Below, piece by piece: positions 1 to 12,700 of a stretch of DNA of 64,000 nt. The first letter of the stretch is position 1. Each line of letters begins with the position of its first letter. Source of the DNA: Rhinolophus ferrumequinum (taxonomy: Eukaryota; Chordata; Mammalia; Chiroptera; Rhinolophidae); assembly GCF_004115265.2 (NCBI RefSeq), contig NC_046286.1:95857699-95921698 (forward strand), given 5' to 3'. The position numbers were made by a program, and so were the translations under genes. A model generated the notes under the pieces. That model saw nothing but the letters and a program-made list of their open reading frames with translations. It searched no databases and had not been told where the DNA came from.

Positions 1-64
1 TATATATATATGTGTATATATACATATATATATGTATGTGTATTTATATTATATAAATATATAT
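1..64. repeat. AT/TG-rich microsatellite
   Basis: The window opens inside a run of alternating TA, TG and CA dinucleotides. It is a simple repeat whose left edge is outside the window. Confidence 0.85.
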
Positions 65-702
65 ATTAATACATTCCCCTTTTAAACTTTAGGAATGTTG
101 TAAGAAAAATATTTAACATAATCTAAACATTAGGTTTTCTAAAAATATCTTAAAATTTCCTTAATTTTTTGGAGTTCAATTATACAATAGTAATTATACT
201 TATAAATGAGTACGTGAACCTAGAAATGGTTTATGTGACATTATTTTTCGAATCCAAACTTTTTATCAATCTTAATGAATCATAAAATACTCATTTGGTT
301 AGCATCATTACATGGGGGACAAAAAATTAGTGACCTGGTATCTGAGTGCATATATGGATGCAAAACAAGTCATTGACTTTATCAGGATTTAAGAACTATG
401 CAGGAGTTTTACTCAAGCTTATCTGAGTCAAAAGATACATTGAAAAAAAATAGAAATTAGCCTGGAAAAACTTGAATTATTTAGGCTAGAGAAAACATGA
501 CTGATTCAATATTCGCTTCAGTATACTATATTATTATTCTGAGGTAAATTACGATATATCTAAAGACAAGCAATAGGAAAAGCATTTCAATAGAAGTTTA
601 TGAAAGTTATGGAAGATATATTAGTTATTGCTACTTCTTAAGCAATGGAAAGATCACTTAGGTTGGTTGTTTGTAATTAAAAATAATAATAATTTATTGG
701 TA
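65..702. other. AT-rich intergenic DNA, nothing recognised
   Basis: No long open frame, splice-like exon or repeat family is recognisable here. Confidence 0.5.
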
Positions 703-919
703 CCATGTTTCTCCGAAAATAAGACCTAGTCGGAACATCAGCTCTCATGCATCTTTTGGAACAAAGATTAATATAAGACCCAGTTTTATTTTACCATAAT
801 ATAAGACTGGGTCTTATATAATATAGTATAATATAAGACCAGGTCTTATATTAATTTTTGCTCTAAAAGACGCATTAGAGCTGATGGTCTCACTAGGTCA
901 TATTTTTGGGAAAACATGG
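703..919. mobile_element. Palindromic TA-flanked MITE, copy 1
   Basis: The two halves are inverted copies of one another almost end to end. The left end reads CCATGTTTCTCCGAAAATAA and the right end is its near-complement, with TA on both outer sides, as expected for a Tc1/mariner-type non-autonomous element. The centre is an AT-rich run of 'ataagacc/ggtcttat' motifs. A second copy lies at 24,895-25,093. It has no coding capacity. I do not know a family name for it; it fits a bat-lineage MITE. Confidence 0.85.
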
Positions 920-3599
920 TATAAAAATGAGCCAAAGATGGCCTCTGTGTATTGGTCCCTAGGTTTATTTTTTCGCTGCAGAGTGAAACCTGTTAGGTCA
1001 AAAGCTCATAAGCACCAAACTCAAATTTTCACAAATTCAATTATCCTTAAAATTATACAAAAAGAGTAGATTTTGAGCCACCAAGCACCTGCCTGTTTTT
1101 GCATACCCTGGAAAACCTCACCTAGCGTCTGCCATCCATTGGTAAGATTGAGTCTTATGGCTGTAAGGCCCCAAGGTGCTATGGCCCTTCTGACCTAGGG
1201 ACGCCACACCGTGCTGCTGAGTGACAACCCCTACACGCATACGTCCCTTCTCTGAGCCCCTCTCTCCAGGAGCTCCCCCGCCCTCTGCCCATCGGGATGG
1301 TGACCTTTTACTATGAGGCACTGCCCATCTCATACAAACTTGTCCCACCACTGCCCCACAAAGCTTGTTGTGTGGGCATATCTTTTTCCTTGATTAGCCC
1401 CCAAATCTCTTAAACCCTGACACTCATTATCAGTCTAGAGCTGACAAAAGCTTACTTGCAAGGTGCCTAATTTCTGCTTATAATGGCCTGCCTTTTAGAC
1501 TGCTGGAGAATTTGAGAAGCCATCCTCTGAAGAAGGGATTGCTGAAGCTACCAGCAAAGTGACTGCTGGACATTTACAAGAAAACAGTGTAATTAATTGT
1601 ACGTGCCTCACCTAGAGGTGGAGGGCCCCTGGGGGGTGACAAAAGTGGGTAAGAGTCGTCTGTCCAACTGGGCTACAAAGTATGCTTTTTACTTGCCTAT
1701 AACTTCTAGGTCAAACTTTCATAGTAAATGAGATTATCAAAAAGCTCTCAGCCTGACTACACTTCTTTATTTCCTGCAGGAATGGCTGCATGGAGGTACA
1801 ATATAGAGCTGTAGTATCAGCTATTGTCAAATGTTGATGTAAGAAAAAAACACTATTTAAAAATTTCTCTATATTTGTATAATTACACAAGTAGTGCCAA
1901 TGTTGTTTTTCATCGCCCTCACGTAAAAACTACCAGGATAAATTTAGTGTCATAAAAAATTAAGATTATTCTCCTAAGAAAGGCTTATGGTGCTCTTGAC
2001 TCAATGAGAGCTCAATTATAATCGTTTTCTTTCTTAACCTAGGTTCTCTTTTGATGTCTGTCTCCACCCAGTGCAGGACTCTTGCTCTTTTATCAGAATT
2101 GCAATGATTGTGTGCTCTTATCGCATTTGTCTTTTCTTATCACATTAGAGCATTTGGCTCAGATCACCACTGTAGTATTGACTGCATGTGTTGTATTTCA
2201 TTGCTAGCCTCCCCTAGGCCATGTGCTTCTTGGATACGGACAATGCAGCACACCACACAGACTGGGCCAGGCACATAGAAGATACCAGCACATTTTTTAT
2301 TGACTTGCTTTATGGAATTGTTGTATGCTATCTCAAATCCTTTGTGATAGTAGGCAAAGTAAAATGTACAAGGTAATTTCAAGTAAAATACTGTATCAGA
2401 AAGAGTGTTAATACCTCTTGACATTGGAATAGAATAAACATTTTACTGTGGTTCTTCTAGGAAAAGATCATTTCTATGCTATTTTTATAAATAAGAATTT
2501 CACAAAGAATACTAAATGTTGTCAGTACAGATTCATTCTCCCCACAAAATGTGCTGAAAATCTCTTATGCATAAATCACTATTGTAAGCACTGGAGGAAA
2601 ATGGTGAATATGACAGAAGCTTAAAGAATAGTGAGGAAAACAATTTATCATGTCTGGTTTCAATTAATGTGCCTCAATGTTCCTATATGTCTTAGGACTA
2701 TGATAACCTAGAAGCACGTTAGTGAATATGGTTACGTCCTTAGTATGTCCCTTCACAGAATATCTGTAGGTGCCAAAGGAGGCCTTGAAATAAGTGTCAT
2801 GTAGGTAAATATACATGGATGTGGAACAGAAGCGCAAATCTATTTCCTATAATGTTCCTTTAAGAAAATGAAAATTCATTTTAACTGTAAGAGACCAATG
2901 GAACTAGAACCAAAGTTACCATGGGGTCTTAGGTGCTGAGTTGTATAGAAAACTATTCGGGCACCAGGTTTGACTTGCTTCAGAAAGTTGTAGAAAGGTA
3001 TTAGGGAATTCAGGATTCCAGGATTCTTGTCTACAATCCCTCTGTGACCTCAGGACAGTCACTCTTTTTTGGTATTTTATGTTAAGTTCTAGGTAGAGTG
3101 GAAGTGATGTAATAAGTACTAATATTTGCTTTATTTAATAACATTTTTCTTTCTTTTACACGATTATTTCTCCCTATACAGGAGGTATGGATTCTATAAC
3201 ATTAAGCTAGTAAAAAAAAAAAAAAAATTACACTAAAAATGAAACAAAAACAATAATTTTGGCTAGTTTAATGATTAGAATTATTTGTAAAGGTAAATTT
3301 GATGCCAAAATAATATTCTTTCTTATTTCAAAGAAATAAGAAAACAAAAAAATGGGGACTGCCATCTTGGAATAGTATTGAAAAGGGAAGAGATTTAAAT
3401 AGGCTCACAAGATAGCCAAGTTCTTATGGTCTTTTCAGACACAAACTTTAATAGATTAAGATTACATTGCTTTAAGTTATTGAATTTAGTTGGAAAACTA
3501 AGTGCTTCTATGTCCAAATTTAGAATAAGTCATTTTCTATGCAAGAAAACATTTTTTAAAAAAAAAAACAGCATTTTGGTTACTATTGTCAAACGATAG
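920..3599. other. Intergenic DNA with one unassigned GC-richer block
   Basis: Mostly AT-rich with no supported gene. About 1,080-1,680 is clearly richer in GC than its flanks and looks like a degraded interspersed repeat, perhaps an LTR fragment, but I cannot assign it. The short open frames on the minus strand here (such as 1,118-1,351) lack any recognisable domain or splice context. Confidence 0.45.
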
Positions 3600-4160
3600 G
3601 TGTGAAGCACACTGAAAAACCTTGTTCTCTGCCTCTTTGCTACAACCCAGTAGCTTCCCACTGAACCTGGAACAAAATGCAAACTCCTAACCGTAGCCTA
3701 CAAAGCTTGCAGAGACTCAGGCTCAACCATCAGGTCTTCCACTCCCTTCTCCATCCATAATGATTCCTGGGCACTGGGGCCCTCTCGTGTTCCAGGAGTA
3801 GGCTGAGTTCAGGCCCAATTTAAGGCCTTTGCACGTGCTACTTACCCTGCCCATGACACTTCTCTCCTAGACTTCTCATGGCTGCTTCCTCCCATTACTC
3901 AAGTTTCAGTACCGATTTGCCACCTCAAAAGAGACTTCCCTAACTCACCAATTTGAAGTACAAACCACCAACCTGGCCTCTTTCCTATTGCCTTATATTG
4001 CTTTTTTCATAGTTCTTATTATCTGAAACTCTTATCTTATTAGTTTAATTATTCACTATTTACCCTACTGTAATGTAAGATCTAAGAGACCAGGGATCTT
4101 GGCTATCATGTACATTTGTTGCTGTTCGATAAATGTTTTTTGAGTGACTGACTGAATGCA
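3600..4160 (+). repeat. L2 LINE, 3' end
   Basis: Shows the degraded L2 ORF2 C-terminal region (the segment with 'aaatgcaaactcctaaccgtagcctacaa'-like wording, here split by mutations) followed by the 3' tail with 'aataaatg...tgaatgactga'-type ending near 4,130-4,160. Ancient mammalian repeat, highly diverged. Confidence 0.75.
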
Positions 4161-5479
4161 TAGGATTCCATCTTATTTTAAAATATCTCCAAAGAAGGAT
4201 AACGTTTTAACTGTCTAGTTGAACTAGACAGCAAGAAAATTTTTTTTCCTTATATCTATTCAAAAATCCTTACCTTTTAGCTAGTGCTTTTTTTCTTATT
4301 TTGTTCCTCTTAGAAAAGATATTACATATTTGAATTTTTTCCCCAGATCAAGTAATTTCAGTTCTTTTAGTCTCCTGTCTTAGATTTTATGCGTTAATAT
4401 TTTAACAATGTAAATGTCTGGTTCTCCCGTGAAACCTATTCAAGTTTTCTACTTTACTCTATTTAGAAACTTGGGAAAGTAGCCATTACATGAACAATAT
4501 TCTGACTAGTGTTGAATGTATATGAATTATCATTTAATACACAAAAGGGGTAAATTGATTGCTAATAGCGATATGTTTCCTTCACCTTTTCCTAATGAAA
4601 ATTAGAATTTCATTACTATAGGATGCGTGCATGTAGAAATACTAAAGTTATACTCCTTATAGTCATAATTTCCTATTTTCATCATTTTCGAAAAGAAATA
4701 AAGATGGCTTAATGTTTCCAGACTTCCAATATGTAGCTAAATAACCTTTAAAAATATGAGTAACCATCAACTAATGTTTTCTTCAGATCCTAATTGACAA
4801 TTAATTCTTTTTTGTTCTTCCTCCTTTATCATGAGTTTCAACAGTATTACATTCAATTTGTTGAGTAGCCTCTGACATCTGGGCTGCACAAATTTAATCA
4901 ATGACATTTGACATTATAGAGTTGCTCATGACATGCCAGACTCCACGTCACCTTTGAAGCACAGTCTCTTAAAGAATCCAAAAGAGATCAGGTCTCATTT
5001 CATAAATACAGTTAGAAAGTTATTTGCTCTGCCTATAGAAAGAATATCATCAGGTAGTAATAAGACCTCTGAAGTTAGCCACAGTCCTTCTAATATTAAA
5101 CACATTGTACAGGAAAGAGTAGAGTTTTAGAAGAATGGTAACTCATTCATCCTCTTATTTTGTCAAAAATGAAAATCTGCCCAGCTTTTTATCCTTTTAA
5201 TTTGAGCCTATCGTGCTATTACTCCAGAAGAGACATATTAGTCCATAAGTCTGGATGGCAGATGCCAAATTAAGAAATGTGTTCAAGGACAAAAGACCAG
5301 TTAAACCATACATGATGTGAGCCAAGCTCCAAGCAGAGGTAAGAGCATTTGATAAAGACTGGCTTGTATTATGATTGCTGTCTCCGTCATCAGTGGCATC
5401 ATTATCATCAGTGCTGTCATCTGTAATGTCTAAGTGTTAGAAGACAGACTACCAACAGAGAGCCAAGGTTTTGGGAAGA
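4161..5479. other. Intergenic DNA, nothing recognised
   Basis: AT-rich sequence. A 65-codon open frame at 4,933-5,130 on the plus strand has no recognisable domain, start context or splice partner, so I do not call it a gene. Confidence 0.4.
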
Positions 5480-5707
5480 TTCAGGAGGTTGGGTCCGGTT
5501 CATTGTCCAATCTCACTGTGTTCTCATATGGTGGAATAGGCAGGGATCTCTCTGGGGCCTCATTCATAAGGGCACTAATCTTATTTATGAGGGCTCTGCC
5601 CTCATGACCTAATCACCTCCAAAAGGCCTTATCTCCAAATACTACCACATTGGTGATTAATTTAGAATATATGAATTTTGGAGGGACACAAATATTCATC
5701 TATCACA
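5480..5707 (-). repeat. MLT1/MST-type (ERVL-MaLR) LTR fragment
   Basis: The minus-strand reading starts TGTGATAGATGAATATTTGT and continues with the conserved MaLR wording around 'aaggccttatctccaaatac' and 'tcatgacctaatcacctcc'. An old, broken solo LTR piece shared across placental mammals. Confidence 0.8.
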
Positions 5708-7529
5708 GTCTCCCTGATTTACGGTAAGGTATGTTGGGGATATAAAGATGTATAAAACCCATTGCACTTGGTTATTGCTTAAGTCTCTGCTTTCCCCACT
5801 AGACTCAGTGCTGTAGGTGCTGTGAGACCAAGGCCGGTACGTCTTTTTTCAAAACTGATTCCCTTTTGCCTAACAGATTCTGGCACCCCACATAAAACAA
5901 ACACTTGAATGAATAAATGATTAATGTGTGATATGACTGGGATTGCATTTTTCCAACCTTCATTCTGCCAACTTTTTCCACAGTTTTCTATATTTTGACG
6001 CCAACTATTTTATGAAAGTTCATTTTCATCAAGTTGATAGTCATCCTGATAACCAGCTAACCAGTACTCTCTAATACTTATAAATAGAAGGTTTTTTATG
6101 ATCCTTATCTTTTAAATTCATTTTAACATAAGGACATTTTTAGACAACAATAGAGTTACAGTACCTTCTAATAATTAGAAATGTATACTTTAAAACTAAG
6201 TGTATACTCAATATTCAGAAAGAAAGAAGGAATGTATTTTGGCAGATTATTAGCTCTTGCCATCTGTTTTGCATAATGCCTACAGATAATATTTTGTCTA
6301 TCTACCTATTTATTCTTTTCCAGTTCTGATTTTTTAATTATGCAATCTTAGTGAGCATATTAAAAATAATAAATAAAATGATTTAGTTAATATATTTTGA
6401 TATTACAGTACAATCAAAAGAGAAAAATCAGGCTAATTAGGAGTACTATGGGATTTTAAAAGAAATTTACTACTTTTTCAACTGTAATAATAACTGAGGT
6501 CTGAATTATTCAGTTATATTATCCTATGATACTATACATAGATCTTGTTTATGCTTGCATTATTCTATCTGCGTGAATAAACCTGTGACTTTTAATAATA
6601 TGCTCAATATTTTGACATCATCAACTGTTTCCACCTAGTAGTGTTTTGCTCTGAAAGCTATTAAATCAATAGTGTAACACAGCAAAAGATTATACTAAGC
6701 ATATTTTAAATAAATTTAAAGAACAGTTGGTATAGCACTTAAAATACGTAAGATAATCTTGGTATAAAATGAAAACTATAGAAGAAACAAAAAATAGACA
6801 TTACTTCTCCTAAGTTGACACATAATGCTTATATTTAAGTATGCAAAAGAGAATTAGCAATACATGATGCTAAATCACATTTAAAATATTATTTTATCTG
6901 TCTGTCATGTATTTTCCCTTATAATCTTATTAAAAAGCTATCATAAAAAATGTCTGAAGTATACTGAAGAGGTATTTTGGAAAAGCAATAAAATCAACTC
7001 TATCCACCTCATGTATTTGATGAAAGATAGATTACCCTAAATATAATTACTATCTGGGAATAGATACATTATCATTTTCTTTTTATGACTCACTTCTACG
7101 TCATATGTAACCTTAGTTCATTTTTTTTTCTTTTTTCATCTGAGATGGCAATCACAGCCCCAGGAGTAAAGCACAAAGAAACCAATTGTCCTTATAAAGG
7201 TCAGTCTTAGTCATAGAGAGACAGACATCTAGTGGGTATAATTTCAGAGGCATCAAGCAAGATGCCTAAAATAATCTTCTCACCAATTTCAAAATTTATT
7301 CCACAAGATGTATTATTTTACTCCAGTTAGGGATAAAACTAAAAATATGAGCTCTTCAAAGACATGACGCTTTGACTTAAATTTACAGTGATGTTTACTA
7401 TCAAAGTAAACCCTTCTAGATAGAAGGATTTTGTAGACAGAAAGTCAGAGAAGAGACGGAGTAAGATGCAAAGATGCTAGGTACCCAACATGGTGAAGTT
7501 GGTAGGAGGGTATTTAAAACTAAGAGAAC
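5708..7529. other. AT-rich intergenic DNA, nothing recognised
   Basis: No supported gene, RNA or assignable repeat. The sequence is low in GC with scattered short A/T runs. Confidence 0.45.
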
Positions 7530-7755
7530 AGTCTCAGGAGTCAGATACACCTGGGCTTAAAGCTACTTAGCATCTGTGAGTCCCGAGGTAAAACATTTGT
7601 AAAATGAGAGTCAAAAAAGCACCAACAGGAGAGAGAAGTTGAAGGGGAGGAGGGGGTTAAGTGGGTCAAATGAGTTTGTACCATGTAAAATGCTTAACTT
7701 AGTGCCTGGCACATAGAAGACACTCAATGATGTTAGTTGCCATAATTATTCTCAT
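7530..7755 (-). repeat. MIR SINE, interrupted
   Basis: Contains the MIR-like stretch 'tcagatacacctgggcttaa' and, after an A/G-rich interruption, the 3' part 'gtgcctggcacatagaaga' with 'cactcaatgatgttagttgc'. Ancient tRNA-derived SINE. The interrupting A/G-rich block (about 7,610-7,665) may be a local expansion. Confidence 0.7.
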
Positions 7756-8659
7756 TTCTGAAAGTAGAACAGAAAATTTCTCATGGCAGATAAATCAGGT
7801 ATGCATGGCTGTATGCCTAGAAAGGTCATGAAAGAAAGTTAATCAGGATAGAGTCCATTAAAAATTGCATCGTGCCATGAGACTCTGGTCCTATGATGGT
7901 TTGTTCAACTAGTTATTCACCTACTGATACCTACTGCTATTCACAGAGCCATTCCACAAGTATTCTGGAGAGAAAGAGAAGGTATTTGCTCTGACTCTGC
8001 ATGTAAACTGGCAGGTTTTATTATTCTCGGGCCAATTCAATTCAATTAAAAGTTATATGCTATAATATATCAGGCAAAATACACTGGACTTCCACAGAAT
8101 GATGTTGTCATTAATGAGTGCAAGAATAAAGCTTTTAATTAAATAAATCATAGATTATGGTTAGAATATGGGGAAATAAATCCTTAAACAACACATGTAA
8201 ACAGGATACTGAAAAATGGTAAAAATAATCCACTGTTAGAGATGCCAGTGTATGTGTAACTGATGTGACAGAAGCCCCTCAGAGACCCTACAGGGAGATA
8301 GTATCCATGGGATAAACTGTGACATATAGCGAGTAGATTAGCTCAGGAAATAGGCTGTAGAAATTATAGGAAAATGTCCAAATGATAAGAAATTGGATAA
8401 TTAGTTATTTTCAGCCAAGTCCATTAAAAAGGAACCCTACTTCTCAATAGAGAAAAGGTGTGAATCATGCTTTCACAGCTTAATACCAAACTTAAAATTA
8501 TCACAAGCACCCTTTAGATAATAATTTGGTTTCTCTAGGTTTTCCTACCTGGGAGGAATGTACTGGTTAAGGAAAAAGAGTATTTAGATAAAAAACAATT
8601 TATATTTTTAATTTATTTTTTAAGTGAAGTAAAATTATTCATACCCAACACACCTCAAG

Positions 8660-8679
8660 AAAACACACACACACACAAA
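8660..8679. repeat. (AC)n microsatellite
   Basis: Short AC dinucleotide run just left of the Tc1/mariner element. Confidence 0.85.
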
Positions 8680-8682
8680 CCG

Positions 8683-9306
8683 AGGATGCCAAAAAATGTA
8701 CACACATTTTAAGAGACGTTATCTATGCATTACTTTTCGAAGTTGAATTGAATTATGGTAGCAATGTGTAGTATGATATTCGCTTAAAAGACGGTGTTAA
8801 TCAAATGAATGCTAGTGTCACCATGCGACAGGCAGGACAGTCAAAGAAAATGGCAGAAGCACGGTTGTCCTTTGAGGAGTGCAAAACCATTTTGAAGTGG
8901 TATTTGAAATTTGAGAACCTTGTGGAAGTACAATGACAGCGGAGGCATAAATATGCAACAGAACCTCCAACACAACTAACAACTGCACACATTCATGGTA
9001 AACTTGAGATGCATGGTGCTGTGTGATGTGCACAAGGGAAAATCCAGGAGGCCTTGGGCAGCAATAAGTCCTGCTTCTTCTGCTATGATGTTGGAACAGT
9101 TTACATGCTCGCCACAGAAGTCTACCAAACAATATTCACCATAATCAGAAGTGTCTGGACACCGATGGTAACTACTTTGAGCACCTCTTGTAATTGCAGA
9201 AGTCAAATGTGACTTGTATTCATCTTTTGTTATGGTATATATCGAGTATTACAATTTTAATACAGTTTTTCCTTTTTTAAAATGTGTGTACATTTGTTTG
9301 GCACCC
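8683..9306 (+). mobile_element. Internally deleted Tc1/mariner element
   Basis: Terminal inverted repeats of about 28 bp pair well: the left end contains ATGTACACACATTTTAA and the right end contains its complement TTAAAATGTGTGTACAT, just inside GGATGCC/GGCACCCC tips. A decayed plus-strand frame beginning near 8,823 (MRQAGQSKKMAEARLSFEEC) and continuing through LKWYLKFENLVEV and EPPTQLT resembles the N-terminal helix-turn-helix DNA-binding part of Tc1/mariner-superfamily transposases. It carries stops, and the DDE catalytic core is missing; only a few C-terminal codons (around GNYFEHLL, about 9,166-9,189) seem to remain. A full-length relative would be roughly twice this size. Non-functional relic. 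Confidence 0.75.
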
Positions 9307-10992
9307 CTTCTCTCCATATAAAACACTACTGAAGCCAAATGTGAGCTCAAATATCTATCCACCAGGACCTTGATGGCAGGTAATGGCAAACTCATTATTC
9401 AGATATGTTCACCCAGTGAAAACAACCAGAAAACATGTAGAAAATGTTTTAAAATCTGTTTTAAAAAATAACAAGGCAGAGTTCGCCCTTCAGACATCAC
9501 TTCCAGAAAAAAAGGTCAAAGGTAAAATTATTAAGAATTTCAAGAGGGAAGCATTAAGCCATTGTGGACCTCCTGAGTGCAGAGCACTATGTGACTGAAC
9601 TGGTCAACACATTTCTGAAGCTGGCCCTGACTACAGAGTCACTTCCAAGGCTAACAATGAATTGAAACCTCCTTGAGGACGGGACTACTTTTTTCCTTAG
9701 ATTTTTATTCCTTGGGATCATCTAGCTCATAATCTGATTTACTTTTTATAAATATCACTCCTACATTGGGTGGAAATTTAACGGGAGTGGAAGCAGAGAA
9801 TCCAGGTAAGAAGCCCTTGAAGTGGTCTTGCTGTTAGTGAAAATATTCATTCCACTCTTCTATCGATTTGAGTATCATGAAAAATTTGTCACTAGAAATC
9901 CTTTGAAAATACTTCATCAATCTTCAGAGATCAAATTCCCATGGAATATATTTAACTGGCAAAGAAAATAATAATAATAAATCAGCATATGCCTTTCCTT
10001 GTGTTTAATATTCCTTTTACTTATGGATGTTGAATAATAAAATTAGGACCTTGACTATGAATTCCATAATACACTGACTGACACATCTTCAACTAAAGTA
10101 AACTGGGAATATATTTAAATTCAGAAATTATGCTTCATAAATAGTTTTTTGTTGCTAATGACCTAAACTCTTGCTACTGAGGAAATTCTTCAATGTAACT
10201 GCATTTCCAAATAGCTTCAATGATCACTAAAACACTGCCAAAGCCCCTTTTAGTTTCTATGGACTCATCACCTATATGAGAGAGAAAGAGCAAGTAAGCA
10301 CAGCGGTCTTCACAAACAAGTACAAAACTATTTTCAGAGAATAAAGCCCCTGCTTTATAGAAGTAAATATGAAATAGAAGGTTAAAGTCAGTATTTTTCA
10401 GGAGAACACACTGCAGCAGCTGATGATGTCATTTTGCTTCCTTCCCTTTTCTGTTGGTAGAGGGAAAGAGTCCTCAAGTGAACAATGAGCTAACAATGCT
10501 ACCATTTTATTCAATTAGATTTTGAAGTAAGGACAAAATTCTTGAGATATAAAATCTATGATTCTGTGCAAATTCGTAGAGATTTAAAGGGAAAGAAACA
10601 ATTCCAGTTTGATTTTGAACTTGGGTAATTTCAGAGATAATCTAATCCAAATATTCTATTTTGCATATGAGTTCATTTTAACTCAGAGAGGTACAAGTGA
10701 CTTTTCCAAAGATAGTAATCAAGTTACTATTGTAAAAAGAAAGAGCTAAATTTTGTAGATGAAAAACATAACTGTAGATAATTTAACAAAATACATTTTG
10801 TTAATCATTGCTTTATTGTTATTATTCCCAGTTTAAGACAATTTTTAATAGCAGTGGACAATACTGATATGATTGAATACTAGACCAGTGCTATTACTCT
10901 GTGTTGTTATTTTAAAAAGTATATAAAAAGACAAATATCTATTTGTGCTATAAGAAATTATTGTTGTATCTACAAACTTTTAAAAATATATG
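9307..10992. other. Intergenic DNA, nothing firm
   Basis: No supported gene. The 71-codon plus-strand open frame at 9,383-9,598 has no recognisable domain. Confidence 0.4.
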
Positions 10993-11844
10993 AGAGATCC
11001 AAGATGGCAGAATAGATAAACAGTGTGCCTGCTTCATTTCATAAACACATTAAAATTACAACTAAAGTATAGAACAATCAACCTGGAGAACCATCTGAAG
11101 TCTAGCTGAACAGAAGTTTTATAACTAAGCATATAAAGAAGCTGTATTGAGACTGGTAGGAGGGGCAGAGACACTAAACGGATTGGCCCCACACCTCCGT
11201 GTGGTGGTTGAAAATCGGGAGGGATATCTCAGCTGTGGAGGCTCCCCTCAGAGGAGCAAAAGAAGCTAGCTTCACACCAGGCTCACCAGTCCAGAGTACT
11301 GGTGGCAGTAACAGAAGCCCCCACAATATCTGGCTGTGAAAAACAGTGGGGAATCCACCTGGGTCAGATGGAAGGCTTGGAGAAACCCAGACATCCTCTG
11401 AAGAGGCCCACACACAGACTCACTCGCTCGCAGGTACTCACCCTGGGTTCCGACAGAGGGACAGTGACTTGAAGGGTGTCAGAGGCATACGAGGAGGCAG
11501 ACTGAGGTAGGTTGCTTCTGGGCAAGAGCTGGAGGACAGCTGCCATTTTCTCTGTGAGGGGGCCTGTTCTGGTGCAGCCGGCAGGTGGACGCCATATTTC
11601 TTGTGTTGAGCCCTCCCCCACAGGGACAAATCTGAATCTGATTGGTCCAGTGAGTTCCCCTGCTCCACCCCGCTAACTCACTGGGAAACTGCCCTACCCA
11701 ACTCCCCAGGGTCTGAGGCACTTTCTCTGTGAGCAGTCAGCCCCACCCGCACTGCACTCTTTAGGTACATAAATGTTGAATAAGTATGGTGTACCCCTGA
11801 AACTAATGTAATATTGTATGTTGGCTATATTTTTAATAAAAATC
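10993..11844 (+). mobile_element. LINE-1 made of 5' UTR joined to 3' end
   Basis: It begins with the typical bat L1 start (GAGATCCAAGATGGCAGAAT), followed by about 750 bp of GC-rich 5' UTR, including 'gagactggtaggaggggcag'. At about 11,757-11,770 it passes directly into an L1 3' end ('gtgtacccctgaaactaatg' then 'atattgtatgttggctatat') and an A/T-rich tail. ORF1 and ORF2 are both absent. Imperfect flanking duplications (about TTTAAAAATATAT before, TTTAAAATATATA after at 11,845-11,857) suggest one insertion event. Open frames inside it on the minus strand are accidental. Confidence 0.75.
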
Positions 11845-11857
11845 TTTAAAATATATA

Positions 11858-12595
11858 TATTAAGAAAATACTACAAATTTTATAAAAAACTGTTCACATT
11901 TAATGCTGTTACATATCATATATATATAACCACTAAAGTGATTTTATAGATATATACATGTATTATATATGTATATATATACATTTGTGTATGTATATGT
12001 ATTATATTGTGCACTGGGCAGAGATGTTTTTTGACAATATATTTCCATGTAACTGAAATCTATGAATATCACTGCAGATTTCCTTGCCTTTTCATAGGCA
12101 GAAAAGTTTTATAACCTAACATGAGACATCTGTCACAAAGAATGACAGTTCCATAAATTTTAACTTGGCTATCCGCCTCCACCTTGGATTTAAGAAACAC
12201 ATTTTGTTGATTCATACATATCAGTAAGGGTAATACTGACAATAAAATGATTTCAGGCTGTATAAACCCACAAATAAAGGAAAATCAAAACTGTCGAACC
12301 AGTAATCCATGTAAAACGTCATTTTGTAAAATTGGAGAAACCTGTCCTAAACTGGCGTGATGGGTGCAAGTCCCTAAAAAAAAAAAAATTGTAGTTTCTA
12401 TTTTTTAATGCATTCACATAGTGTTCATCTTTCCCCTCCCCCCAAAGGAAAAAAAAAATATATATATATATATATTGGAATTTTATGGTGCCTAGCAAAA
12501 GCTTTCTTCCAGTTCCTTGCTTTTTGAAACAATAACAAGTGATTAATCAGTTAATAGAAATCAACCTTTTGTTTTCCACAATTACCATACTGATT
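11858..12595. other. AT-rich intergenic DNA with TA-type simple repeats
   Basis: TA/TG-rich tracts occur at about 11,910-12,005 and 12,457-12,475. No gene is visible. Confidence 0.6.
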
Positions 12596-12700
12596 AGAGC
12601 AGTGCTTCTCAAACCTTAATGTGAGTATAAATCACTTGGGGATCTTATTAAAATGTTCATTCTGATTCAGTAGGTCTGGATGGAGACTTGGCAAAGGCAT
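12596..12700 (+). repeat. MER5A-type hAT-Charlie fossil
   Basis: Matches the MER5 wording: 'cagtgcttctcaaacctta', 'aatcacttggggatctta' and 'attctgattcagtaggtctg'. Non-autonomous hAT DNA transposon remnant, old and truncated at its right side. Confidence 0.85.

Noticed and set aside
703-919. Palindrome as a structured RNA gene or terminator
   Set aside because: A second copy at 24.9 kb and the TA flanks show it is a transposable element.
8801-9206. Minus-strand open frames
   Set aside because: They are antisense to the Tc1/mariner relic, whose plus strand carries the recognisable transposase text.
11174-11721. Open frames of 76-85 codons on the minus strand
   Set aside because: They lie antisense within the L1 5' UTR, which is repeat DNA.
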